Assembly (NCBI GenBank): GCA_900554215.1
Contig: USGG01000021.1
Location: 1-28,675, forward strand
Reading direction: 5' to 3'
Origin: an uncultured Megasphaera sp.
GTDB taxonomy: Bacteria > Bacillota > Negativicutes > Veillonellales > Megasphaeraceae
Length of the DNA stretch: 28,675 nucleotides
The position numbers and the translations under genes were made by a program. Shown in pieces: positions 16,555-25,000 of the stretch. Position 1 is the first letter of the stretch; the number at the start of each line of letters is the position of its first letter. The notes under the pieces are model-generated. The model was not told where the DNA came from. It saw only the letters and a list, made by a program, of their open reading frames with translations, and made no database searches.

Positions 16555-17040
16555 TTATTTGGACTGGGAATCGTTCAGCTGCTTCGCTACTTGATCGGTA
16601 ATATCCGTACCGCCGTACAGGACGACGCGCTTATCTACGACGAGGCTGAGGCCCTTCGTGCTGGCGACGGAGCCGATAGCCGTATCGACTTTATCCTTCA
16701 TGCCCTTGAAAATTTCTTCCTGCTTCTGGTTCATTTCTTCCTGCATTTTCTGGAACAGCGCCTGTTTTTGTTCGTCCGTCATATTCGCAGACTGTTCATC
16801 AAACTGTTTCTGCATGTCTTCGCCGGCCTGCTGAAGCTGCTTTTGCGCCTCTACGGCGTCCTGATTATCCGGCGTGATGACCTTGCTCATATCGACGACG
16901 CCGATATTGCTCGACGGCGCGGCGTTGACGGGATTTCCCATCTGCATGACGGCTAAGCCGGCAATACTGAGAACGAAGACGACGGCGATTACGCCGGAAA
17001 AAATTTTAATATTTCGTTTTTTACCCATTTCTGACATCAT
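16555..17040 (-). CDS. ompH: Skp/OmpH-like periplasmic chaperone
   Basis: A 161-residue OmpH/Skp-family protein, about the standard length. After MMSEMGKKRNIK comes a hydrophobic segment (about 14-31) ending in NPVNAAPSS, so it may be a cleaved signal peptide or a membrane anchor. IGVVDMSKVI is the family's first strand. A Gln/Glu/Lys/Met-rich coiled coil follows, then VVLYGGTDITDQVAKQLN, the C-terminal strand-and-helix end seen in Skp. The ATG at 17040 is chosen because AAAGGAG lies 11 bp upstream; the longer frame starting at 17097 would overlap the gene before it. It is the first of three paralogues, 22 bp after the unknown barrel-like gene and in the same operon as bamA. Confidence 0.82.
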   Translation of the reverse strand: MMSEMGKKRNIKIFSGVIAVVFVLSIAGLAVMQMGNPVNAAPSSNIGVVDMSKVITPDNQDAVEAQKQLQQAGEDMQKQFDEQSANMTDEQKQALFQKMQEEMNQKQEEIFKGMKDKVDTAIGSVASTKGLSLVVDKRVVLYGGTDITDQVAKQLNDSQSK

Positions 17041-17062
17041 AACGGCATGTACTCCTTTATGT

Positions 17063-18349
17063 TTACAAATATCCGATGACCCTGAGCCAATTGTCATGAT
17101 CGGATATGATATATTCTAACCCGATGTATTCGTGGACGCGGTAGGTCAGGCCGATTTCGTCCTCATGATTTGTCAAATCCCTGTCAAAGCGAAGCATCCA
17201 TTTTTTGCCCAGGTACTGGCGCACCCATACGTGGCTGCTGTCGTCGTCCGTCTCGTACTGATAACCTAGACGGGTATATTTCCCCCAGCGGTAAAAGTAG
17301 CCGGGAATGATATTCCAATCGACGGAGCTGGGCATGAATTCCACCTGCGTATACACCTCGTGATGGCCGCCGATTTTGCGGCCTAAATGGGCTTTTAAAA
17401 CCGTGTCGTCGCCGCTGTTGTCATCGCGGCCGACGTCGACGTAGGCCCCGGCCTGAATATCGTAAAAATCAGTTCGGGAACGCAGCTGGATCTTCATATT
17501 TTCGCCGACTTCCACGACAGGGTCAACTTTCAGCTTGTACTTGCGGATAACCCATTGGCTGTCTACGCTCCGGCGCAGGTCAGCCTGTATATCTCGTTCA
17601 TGACGGTGAACAAACGCCACGGGCAGGCCTTCCAGCCCAGCGTAGTGTTCTTCTATGTTCTTGCGGGCGCTGAGGAAAATCACTCTCGGCAGATGTTCCG
17701 CCTCGATCGCTACATCCACATTGCGCACTACGGGCAGCTTCGGCAGCAAGTAAATCTCTACCTCTGCCCTGCGCCCCGGCGTAATGGCGATATGGGGATA
17801 AAATTCCGGCAGCTGGCTTTCCAGTTCGCTTTCCATCACGGCTTTTATCGTACCGTCCGCCCAATCCAGAGCGTCGACAGGCAGGCCGACGAGGAGATTT
17901 TCTACGATAGACGAAGCATTGCGCAAATCGCCGTCGGCCAGGCGTCGGCCCATATCGGGAAGGGCGCCGTAATCTACATGCATGTCAACAGACTGAATCG
18001 TCTCTCCCCACGGACGGATCTGCACGGCCAGCATCGTGTCCTCGCCCGGCTGAATCTGAATCGACTCCACAGTGTAGCCGATAAGGACCCGATTGACGAT
18101 ATCGTTGATAATCCGGTTATATTCCTCGCCGTTTGCCAGCACCTCGCCGCTGTCATGGGTCAGCAGCACGTGATTTCCTACAGTTTGAATACTGGCCGCT
18201 ATGCGCTTCTGCACCAAGGGCGGCATCTTCTCCTGCACGGAAGAGACGCTGACGCTGACATGAGCGATGGGAGCCGCCCATGCGCTGCCAACGCTGCAGC
18301 AGGCGCATACGGCTGCTCCCAAGCCCGCTCGAAGTATAGTCGATTTCAT
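17063..18349 (-). CDS. Exported protein of unknown function, probable outer-membrane beta-barrel
   Basis: A 428-residue protein that I do not recognise. It starts with a signal peptide ending near GSAWAAP (residue 25). Residues 30-270 mix helices and strands in units that look somewhat POTRA-like (for example the segment with YLLPKLPVVRNVDVAIEAEH). From about residue 270 to the end, short alternating strands with Tyr/Trp/Arg girdles (FYRWGKYTRLGYQYETDD, then IGLTYRVHEYIGLEYI) suggest a small barrel, ending in Leu. The ATG at 18349 is 13 bp after the bamA stop. It has no clear Shine-Dalgarno site, so it is probably coupled to bamA translation. A longer frame from 18406 would overlap bamA. Position between bamA and the Skp-like trio suggests a role in outer-membrane assembly. 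Confidence 0.7.
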   Translation of the reverse strand: MKSTILRAGLGAAVCACCSVGSAWAAPIAHVSVSVSSVQEKMPPLVQKRIAASIQTVGNHVLLTHDSGEVLANGEEYNRIINDIVNRVLIGYTVESIQIQPGEDTMLAVQIRPWGETIQSVDMHVDYGALPDMGRRLADGDLRNASSIVENLLVGLPVDALDWADGTIKAVMESELESQLPEFYPHIAITPGRRAEVEIYLLPKLPVVRNVDVAIEAEHLPRVIFLSARKNIEEHYAGLEGLPVAFVHRHERDIQADLRRSVDSQWVIRKYKLKVDPVVEVGENMKIQLRSRTDFYDIQAGAYVDVGRDDNSGDDTVLKAHLGRKIGGHHEVYTQVEFMPSSVDWNIIPGYFYRWGKYTRLGYQYETDDDSSHVWVRQYLGKKWMLRFDRDLTNHEDEIGLTYRVHEYIGLEYIISDHDNWLRVIGYL

Positions 18350-18362
18350 TGGTCCGACAACA

Positions 18363-20717
18363 TTAGAACTTGCCGCCGAAGCTGAAGTGGAACTTGCCGC
18401 CTTCATCGCCTACGCCGTAGTCAAGACGAATCGGGCCGATAGGCGTCGTGACGCGGAAGCCCAAGCCGCCGGCATAGTGCAGCTCGTCGTTGTCATGGTA
18501 CCAGGGAACCTTATCCGTACCGCCCCAGGCGTTGCCGGCATCGACGAAGAATACGCCCTGTACTTTTTTAGCAATAGGATAGCGGTATTCGATCGTACCT
18601 AAATACATCTTATCGCCGCGGAATTCGTCGTCTTCATACCCGCGGAGGTTGTCGGCGCCGCCCAGCGTGAACAGGTCATTGTACGGCATGTCGCCGTCGG
18701 CAATGCCGCCCATGAGGCGGACAGCAATGACGTGGGCATGGCCGACCTTGTAATACAGGCGATTTTCGACAATGAACTTAAAGTAATCGAAGTCGCCGCC
18801 CAGGCCGTTGCCGGCCCAAACGCCCGTAAAGGACAGGCGTTTGCCCCGCGTCGGATCGAAGACGTTGTCGCGGTTATCGAATACATGAGACCAGCGCAGG
18901 CTGTTCGTACGACCGAAGTTGTCGTCCAAATATCCGTTTGTCTTGAAGTTTAAATCGTCCCCATTGACAATCCCATAATCCTGACGATAATCATAGCCGC
19001 TATTATAGTCTTTGTACTTCGTTTCCTTCGTTTCCAAAGTAATGAAGTCGCTGACGTATTCGCTGCGGACGCGGCCGTAGGTGATATTGAAGCCACGAGT
19101 CTGGCGGTCGTAATCAGCAACGGAATCGCCGTCTTCATTATAATCTTCATAATCATTTTCGCGGTCAAATAAGCTGAACCCGATGGAATCGCCCTGATCG
19201 TTGAGCCACGGATGGGTATAGGAGAAGATATAGTTCTTATTGGAATTGGTTTCACCGCCAAATTCCCACTGGATGCTGACCTTATCGCCTGTACCGCGCA
19301 GGTTCGTTTCGCTCAGGCCCAGGATACCTACCAGGCCGTCCGAATCGGAATAGCCGGCGCCGATAGTAACGGTGCCGGTCTTCTGTTCTACGACGTCAAT
19401 TTCAACGATGACGTCCTGAGCGTTTTTCTGGCCCGGCAGCAGGCGGACGTTGACGTCTTCAAAGTAGCCCGTATTATAGACGCGCTGAATGCTTCGGCTG
19501 GCAACTTCGCGGTTAAATACGTCGCCCTTCTTGAAACGCAGTTCCCGGAGAATAACCTTATCCCGTGTCTTCGTATTGCCCCGCAGGGAAATATCTTCGA
19601 CATGGACTTCGGAGATGCCGATGTGGAGAATCCCTTTTTCGTCGAGGCTGACTTCCGATACGCGGTTCAGCATGTAGCCGGCGTTATTGTACGTCGTATT
19701 GATGGCGGCAATGTCGCGGCTGACAATCGATGTATTGAGCACCGAGCCCGGCGTAATCGTAATGAGCTTTTTAATATCGCCGTCCGAAAGAGACTTATTC
19801 CCTGTGATTTCTATGCCGTTGACAACAGGATTCATCTGAACGGTGTAATTCAGCATAACCCCTTCGGGTACGTTGGTAAAGGACGGTTTCACCGTAGAAA
19901 AGATGCCCGTCGAGCCGATGACGTTCAAGTCATGGCGGATATAGGCCATATTGACGGCGTCGCCGACGCGCATAGCCAATCGCGGAAGGATGTTTTCTTC
20001 AATTTTTTCATCCGGCACCGGGCTGACCGTAACGGACGTAGCCGTCTTGTTGAGGTACGGCGCGACGTCGCTGTCCGATACGAGGCTGCCGTAGGGCAGG
20101 TTGACCCCGCCTTCCGGCGGAATGACGGCCATAGGATAGTTGGGAACGCTGGTATCTACGACGAAATCGCCGATTCTGGCCGGGAACTGTACCGGCGTGC
20201 CCGGCAGTTTGGGAGCAGGCGCAGCCGGAGCTGCTGCAGGCTGAGATGCAGCGTCAGATGCTGCAGCCGGAGCCGTTTCAGCAGAAACCGCTGTTTCCGC
20301 TGCCTGAGGCGCAGCTTCATATCCAGTACCTGGAACAGCAACAGGAGCAGCACTTTCCTGGGAAGAAGCTTCGGCGGCCTTATGAATTTCTTCCGGCGTC
20401 TTGCCTTCAGCAATTGCTGCCAGCTCTTCCTCCGTTTCATACCCAGTCAGCCCCGATTGGGCCGCCGCCATCGTATCCTGCGTCGCCTTATCGGCCCGCG
20501 CCGTTATCGTCGCGTTGACGGCCATCTTTTCAGTACCCGACATTCCTGCCGCCGAAACGATATCGGCGGCGACGACGTCCTTGCCTACCGGTTCGTATCC
20601 CGTCGCGCCGGCAGCCGGGGCCGGCTGTGCCGCCGTTTCGTCGCTTGCCCATACCGGGCAGGTCATCATTGCGCTGGTCATCATCAAGACAAGAAGCTTC
20701 TTCTTCCGCGTATTCAT
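18363..20717 (-). CDS. bamA: Outer-membrane protein assembly factor BamA
   Basis: Omp85-family protein that folds and inserts beta-barrel proteins into the outer membrane. Its 784 residues contain a signal peptide (1-24, ending PVWAS), a long Ala/Pro/Glu-rich segment (25-178), about three POTRA domains (roughly 225-298, 299-372, 373-445) and a 16-strand barrel (450-784). The barrel carries the loop-6 motif as NLRGYEDDEFRGD and ends in FHFSFGGKF with the terminal Phe. E. coli BamA has five POTRA domains and no such N-terminal segment. TGYE occurs three times in that segment (39-42, 91-94, 131-134). TGGAGGT precedes the start. It follows the 190-residue membrane protein gene by 13 bp and is probably co-transcribed with it. 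Confidence 0.95.
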   Translation of the reverse strand: MNTRKKKLLVLMMTSAMMTCPVWASDETAAQPAPAAGATGYEPVGKDVVAADIVSAAGMSGTEKMAVNATITARADKATQDTMAAAQSGLTGYETEEELAAIAEGKTPEEIHKAAEASSQESAAPVAVPGTGYEAAPQAAETAVSAETAPAAASDAASQPAAAPAAPAPKLPGTPVQFPARIGDFVVDTSVPNYPMAVIPPEGGVNLPYGSLVSDSDVAPYLNKTATSVTVSPVPDEKIEENILPRLAMRVGDAVNMAYIRHDLNVIGSTGIFSTVKPSFTNVPEGVMLNYTVQMNPVVNGIEITGNKSLSDGDIKKLITITPGSVLNTSIVSRDIAAINTTYNNAGYMLNRVSEVSLDEKGILHIGISEVHVEDISLRGNTKTRDKVILRELRFKKGDVFNREVASRSIQRVYNTGYFEDVNVRLLPGQKNAQDVIVEIDVVEQKTGTVTIGAGYSDSDGLVGILGLSETNLRGTGDKVSIQWEFGGETNSNKNYIFSYTHPWLNDQGDSIGFSLFDRENDYEDYNEDGDSVADYDRQTRGFNITYGRVRSEYVSDFITLETKETKYKDYNSGYDYRQDYGIVNGDDLNFKTNGYLDDNFGRTNSLRWSHVFDNRDNVFDPTRGKRLSFTGVWAGNGLGGDFDYFKFIVENRLYYKVGHAHVIAVRLMGGIADGDMPYNDLFTLGGADNLRGYEDDEFRGDKMYLGTIEYRYPIAKKVQGVFFVDAGNAWGGTDKVPWYHDNDELHYAGGLGFRVTTPIGPIRLDYGVGDEGGKFHFSFGGKF

Positions 20718-20730
20718 ACAAAACCTCCAT

Positions 20731-21303
20731 TTATTTATTCTTTACGTCCGTACCGCGCAGGCTATGGCGCGCATCTCGTACGGCCTGCTGTATCTGCGCG
20801 TCTGTCAGCACCTCTTTCGGCGCAGGCGCGCTGCGTTGAATCGGCGCGGCAGCTTCTGATGCCGAAGCAGGCGCCGCTGCGTCATCGCGTTGTTCATGCG
20901 AGGCTGTCGGCCTCGCCGTGGCGGCAGGCTCTGCCTGAGTCTGCCGTTCTGCATATGGTTCAGGCTGCGCCGCCTTGGCCGGTGCAGCCGGCAATCTCTC
21001 AGGAGACTGCTGCACTGCCGGTACGGCGTCCCGTACCGGCAGCGCCGTCGCAGGACTTTCCCTGGTTGCAGCATACCACAATCCGGCGGCCATGACGGCA
21101 ATCCCCATAGCTGCTGCAACGCGAAGTTTAGCCCGCATCTTCAAGCCATGGCGTTTCCGCAGATTTTTCATCTCTGCCTCCGCCAGCATGAGATTCAGTT
21201 CTCCCTGGATTTCAGACTGGCGGTCAAAGGACTGCTCTGCTTTTTCCAGCCACATCTTGGCCGACCGGACATGTTCAGCTATATTATTGCCTGATTTTCC
21301 CAT
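20731..21303 (-). CDS. Single-pass membrane protein of unknown function next to a sigma factor
   Basis: A 190-residue protein. Residues 1-50 are a charged, helical, cytoplasmic segment (SAKMWLEKAEQSFDRQ, then ELNLMLAEAEMKNLRK). A strongly basic stretch RKRHGLKMRAKLR precedes one transmembrane helix (about 61-79), so by the positive-inside rule the N-terminus is in the cytoplasm. Residues 83-162 are an Ala/Pro/Glu-rich linker, and a short charged helix closes the protein at 163-190. No known domain is recognised. The layout (small cytosolic helix domain, one helix, periplasmic tail) and its place right after a sigma factor fit an anti-sigma factor, but no conserved motif proves it. AAAGGAG precedes the ATG. 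bamA follows 13 bp later. Confidence 0.7.
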   Translation of the reverse strand: MGKSGNNIAEHVRSAKMWLEKAEQSFDRQSEIQGELNLMLAEAEMKNLRKRHGLKMRAKLRVAAAMGIAVMAAGLWYAATRESPATALPVRDAVPAVQQSPERLPAAPAKAAQPEPYAERQTQAEPAATARPTASHEQRDDAAAPASASEAAAPIQRSAPAPKEVLTDAQIQQAVRDARHSLRGTDVKNK

Positions 21304-21389
21304 ATACTGCTGACTCCTTTCTGAACATACCTATAGTATCCTGTCATAGGGCTTCGTTTGTAACAGAAAAAAATCAACGAAATTTCTAT

Positions 21390-21395
21390 ATTATA
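21390..21395 (-). promoter_or_regulatory. Possible -10 box for the bamA operon
   Basis: The minus strand reads TATAAT in a very AT-rich part of the 139-bp gap between the sigma-factor gene and the 190-residue protein gene, about 87 bp before that start. No good TTGACA-type box lies 16-18 bp upstream. The promoter is therefore uncertain, or it uses another sigma factor. Confidence 0.35.
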
Positions 21396-21442
21396 TGAAA
21401 AATACTCGATAAATCTTTAGTTTTCTACAAAAAACACCTCGG

Positions 21443-22081
21443 TTACTTTTTTTTGCAGTCGTGAATAAACTGACTGAGCATGCCGCGGACGCGGCGAATG
21501 CCTCTTTTCTGCAGGCGGTAGACATAGGGCAGGCTCACATCCATGTCGCGGGCCAAATATTTCTGCTGCTTATCCTGCAAATACACGCCCTCAAGGACAG
21601 CCTGCTCCTTCTGCGGCAGACGCTGCAGCGTCTTGGCTACGTGTTCAAACAACAAGCGGCGTCCCGTCTGCTCCGCAATATCTATCTCTTCATCGGGAAG
21701 CATTTCCCGCAGCGTCAGTCCGTTTTCATCGGGCTCGTCAATAGACAAGGACGCCATGGCGCCTTCCTTATTCAGGTAGTCTACGATCTCTCCCCGAATG
21801 CGGTGTACGGCAAACAGGGGAAAGGCCACGTTGCGCCGGTAGTCAAAGTGCTCGACGGCTTCTATGAGGCCAACCGTCCCTTCCTGTACGGCGTCGGGCA
21901 GCAAATCCGCCCGGATGTGCCAGCGCATCGCCTCCTTGAATACGAGAGGCTGATATTGCTCGATGAGCTTTCTGCGGCTGGCCATATCGCCGTCGTCCTT
22001 GTACGCCTTCCATAAGACCCGCTCTTCCTCCGGCGTCAGGAGGGAGATGCGCTTTAATTCTTCCAAATATCGTTCCAGCAC
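21443..22081 (-). CDS. Sigma-70-family RNA polymerase sigma factor (group 3-like)
   Basis: A 212-residue alternative sigma factor. Region 2 is recognisable by DAVQEGTVGLIEAVEHFD (63-80), followed by FPLFAVHRIRGEIVDYL, which resembles the FliA/SigB/SigF class and not ECF factors. A linker with LSIDEPDENG follows. Region 4 (about 152-203) has LPQKEQAVLEGVYL and a helix-turn-helix around LARDMDVSLPYVYRLQKRG. No region 1.1 is present. The start is GTG at 22081, with AGGAGG about 8 bp upstream. It lies 17 bp after tamB and 139 bp before the membrane protein that precedes bamA. A role in envelope gene control is suggested by position only. Confidence 0.88.
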   Translation of the reverse strand: MLERYLEELKRISLLTPEEERVLWKAYKDDGDMASRRKLIEQYQPLVFKEAMRWHIRADLLPDAVQEGTVGLIEAVEHFDYRRNVAFPLFAVHRIRGEIVDYLNKEGAMASLSIDEPDENGLTLREMLPDEEIDIAEQTGRRLLFEHVAKTLQRLPQKEQAVLEGVYLQDKQQKYLARDMDVSLPYVYRLQKRGIRRVRGMLSQFIHDCKKK

Positions 22082-22098
22082 GCTGTCCCCTCCTGTTC

Positions 22099-25000
22099 CT
22101 AATAGAATGAATAGCGGTACATGCCGCCGACAAAACCGTCGTCATCGGACTTCCAGGCGTTGACGCTGAACCGGCTTCCCAAATCATACTGGGCTCCGAA
22201 GCGGTTGTCGTCGTGATTTAACCCGAAAGCTGCCGTAAGCATGAAGTTATCAAACAGATATTTGCCCATCTCAATGTTGTAATAGTTGTTGCTTACATCG
22301 CTGTGCTTGTCGCTGAAATCCAAAGACCCGTTGGTAACGGTCAGCATATCCAGATACAGCGCTTTTTCCAGCTCCTGCGTAATGCCCAGGCTGTTCAGGG
22401 TCATGCGGATGCCTGACCCGACGAGGTTACTCATGTCCTCGCTGTTCAGGGAGCTCTGCTGCTTACTGCTGCTGTTGCGCAGCGTAATCAAGGAAATGAT
22501 CTGCTGCTTCGTAAGCGGCGGGTCCGACCGCAGCACCAGGTCCATATTTTCCACGGGGCCGCGGAGCGTCAGCAAGACGCCGTACTGGCCGACGCGCGTG
22601 TTCCCTTCGATGTCGACAGACGGCAGGAACGAGCCGAACTGATTGAAGTCAGCCCGGGCTTTGGACAGGCGGAACGTCGTATTCAAATAATAGACTGTCC
22701 CGCGCGACGCTTCGAACCGGCCCGACGGCACGGGCCACGTCGTCGACCCTCTGAAACGAGCAGAGCCATGTACCATTAAATCATATAATGCCGGATTATA
22801 CAACCTTACTTTGTCCCCTAAGTTTACAGAAACGTCCAATTCCAGCTCCGGAGCGCTGGAACTATCGGAAAAGCTCAGGGGTATATCCAGCGTCGTGTTC
22901 GCTATATCGATAGAACCGCTCAGCTTAGGACCTCGCTGGCCTTCGCCTAAGGTAAAGGTCCCGTTCAGCGGCCCCTTAAAATAATCGCAGTCCAAGGCCA
23001 GTTGATTCAAAAACAGATTGCCTTCATACTTTGTCAACTGCCAGCCGTCCCAGGCGGCCTGCCCTTGGACGAAAACACTGCCCGGATCCTTGGCTCCTTT
23101 TTTGTCCATCGTCGCCGAGGCGGTTACAGAGACGTTCTGGCCGCCAAATACGATATTGCCCGTAATGTGTTCCAACGGATAGGCGACATCGCTGAACTGG
23201 ATGGAACCGTCCTGCACGCTCACGCTGCCGTGTATCTGAGGCTCTGCCAGCGTGCCTCCCAGCTGCAGAGACCCTTCGACGCCGCCCTGAGCCGATTCGA
23301 CGGCAGGCGTTAGGACTGCTAAAATATCCAGCCCCGTGTTGTCGAGCTTGAGCGTCACGTTCATCGGCTCCGCGCCCCCCGTGAAGCGCGCTGACAGGCA
23401 CGTCGCCGTAGGCCGCCACTTTATAAGGATCGCGGGCTAAATAGGCCTGATCGATATGTATATTTCCATCACGGATGTTCAATAAGGCAAAGCCGTTGGT
23501 GAAGGATACGCCGTTAATAGCGCCGCCGTTCAGCTGTGCCGACACGTCGGCTTCCAAATCGTCGCCCGTACCGCCCAGGGCCGCGGCAAAATCAATGGGC
23601 GTATCGACGTCTACGTCAGTCTGTCCCAAAATATCCAGCAAGACGCGGGACGGGAAATTGCGGGCCGCCACCTGCATATCGACGGGGCCGTGGAAGGCAT
23701 AGGTCCCCTTCGCAGCCAACAGGCTGTCGCCAGTCTTCAGAGCCAGTTTATTGACCTGTACCGTTCCCTTTTCCAGGCGAATATCTATATCCGCCGGCTC
23801 GACAGCTTGTCCGGCCAGCGACGCGTCCGTAATCTGCCCTGTAATAGACGCTTTCGGATCAGACGACGTGCCTTCCAAATCAATTTGGCCGTTTATATGG
23901 CCTTCTATGTCCTGCACGGGCACGGCGGCCAGCTTCAGCATGCTGGCAATGTCACCGTTGATGACGCTGGCCTGACCGCGCATCCAGCCGTCTCCTGTCC
24001 GATACAGCAGGTCCGCATCGTAGGAGCCGCCGCTTTGGTCAAAGTGCAGATCTGTCAGACGCACCAGCTTGTCATAATAGGCAAAATCGCCGCGTACGTT
24101 CGTCAGCTCCATGCCGTTGATCGCAAGCGTATCGGCCCGCAGAGAGCCTCCGGCCGTCGGATTGTCCGGCGTGCCGCCAATATGGGCGCTGACATTGAAC
24201 ACGCCGCTCCGCGGCAGGCGGCTGCGCGGCATCATGCGGGATATATCCAGTTCCTTCCCTTCAATATCCAGGTTCAAGGACTGGCCGACAGAGCCCTGTA
24301 TGGAGACGGACGCGTTGTATGACGAAATATCGCCGTTCGAAATATAAAGGACGCCGTGATCCAGACGATAATCAGCACTGATATTTTTATATAAGTACCC
24401 GGCATAGGAACCGCTGGTCAAATGGAAGGTCCCTTCTGCCGTCGGGTCGTCTATGGTTCCGCGAATTGACACGGTATTATCCGCCCAGCCCGTCATGGGC
24501 AAATCGCCCTGGCCAATAGCCGGCAGGAGTTTTTCCAGGCGCATGTGCTCCGTAGTCATCGTCCCGCTGACGGCTCTCGTATCTAAATCTATTGTTCCCG
24601 ACAGCGTATGAACGCCGTCCTTATACCGCCAGTACGCGGCGGGGATTTCAATTTGACGGCCGACGCCGCGAAGAGTCCCGTCGATAGAATCAAAGGGCAG
24701 ATGCTGAATCGAGCCGTTCCGCCCGCTGACAGATACATCCCACTGCAGGCCGGGGCCGTATACATGGCCTACCGCCGACACAGATCCGCTCATGGGTACA
24801 GAAGCGACGGAGCTCAGCACGTCGAGGGACACGTTTTCCGCCGTAAAGGCAATGTTCGGCGCGCCCGTATGCACATCATAGGTACCGCCGCCCCGAATCG
24901 TGCCGCCGCCGACAGCCATATCCAAATTCGACAGGGTTATGACTCCGTCCGTATAGGAAAAATCGACAGAGCTGCGATCCGATTCTATGCCGTCGTACGA

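Noticed and set aside
19212..21095. Long plus-strand open frame (627 codons) opposite bamA
   Set aside because: Arg/Gly/Asp-rich translation with no motif, fully antisense to well-supported genes; an expected by-product of GC-rich codon use.
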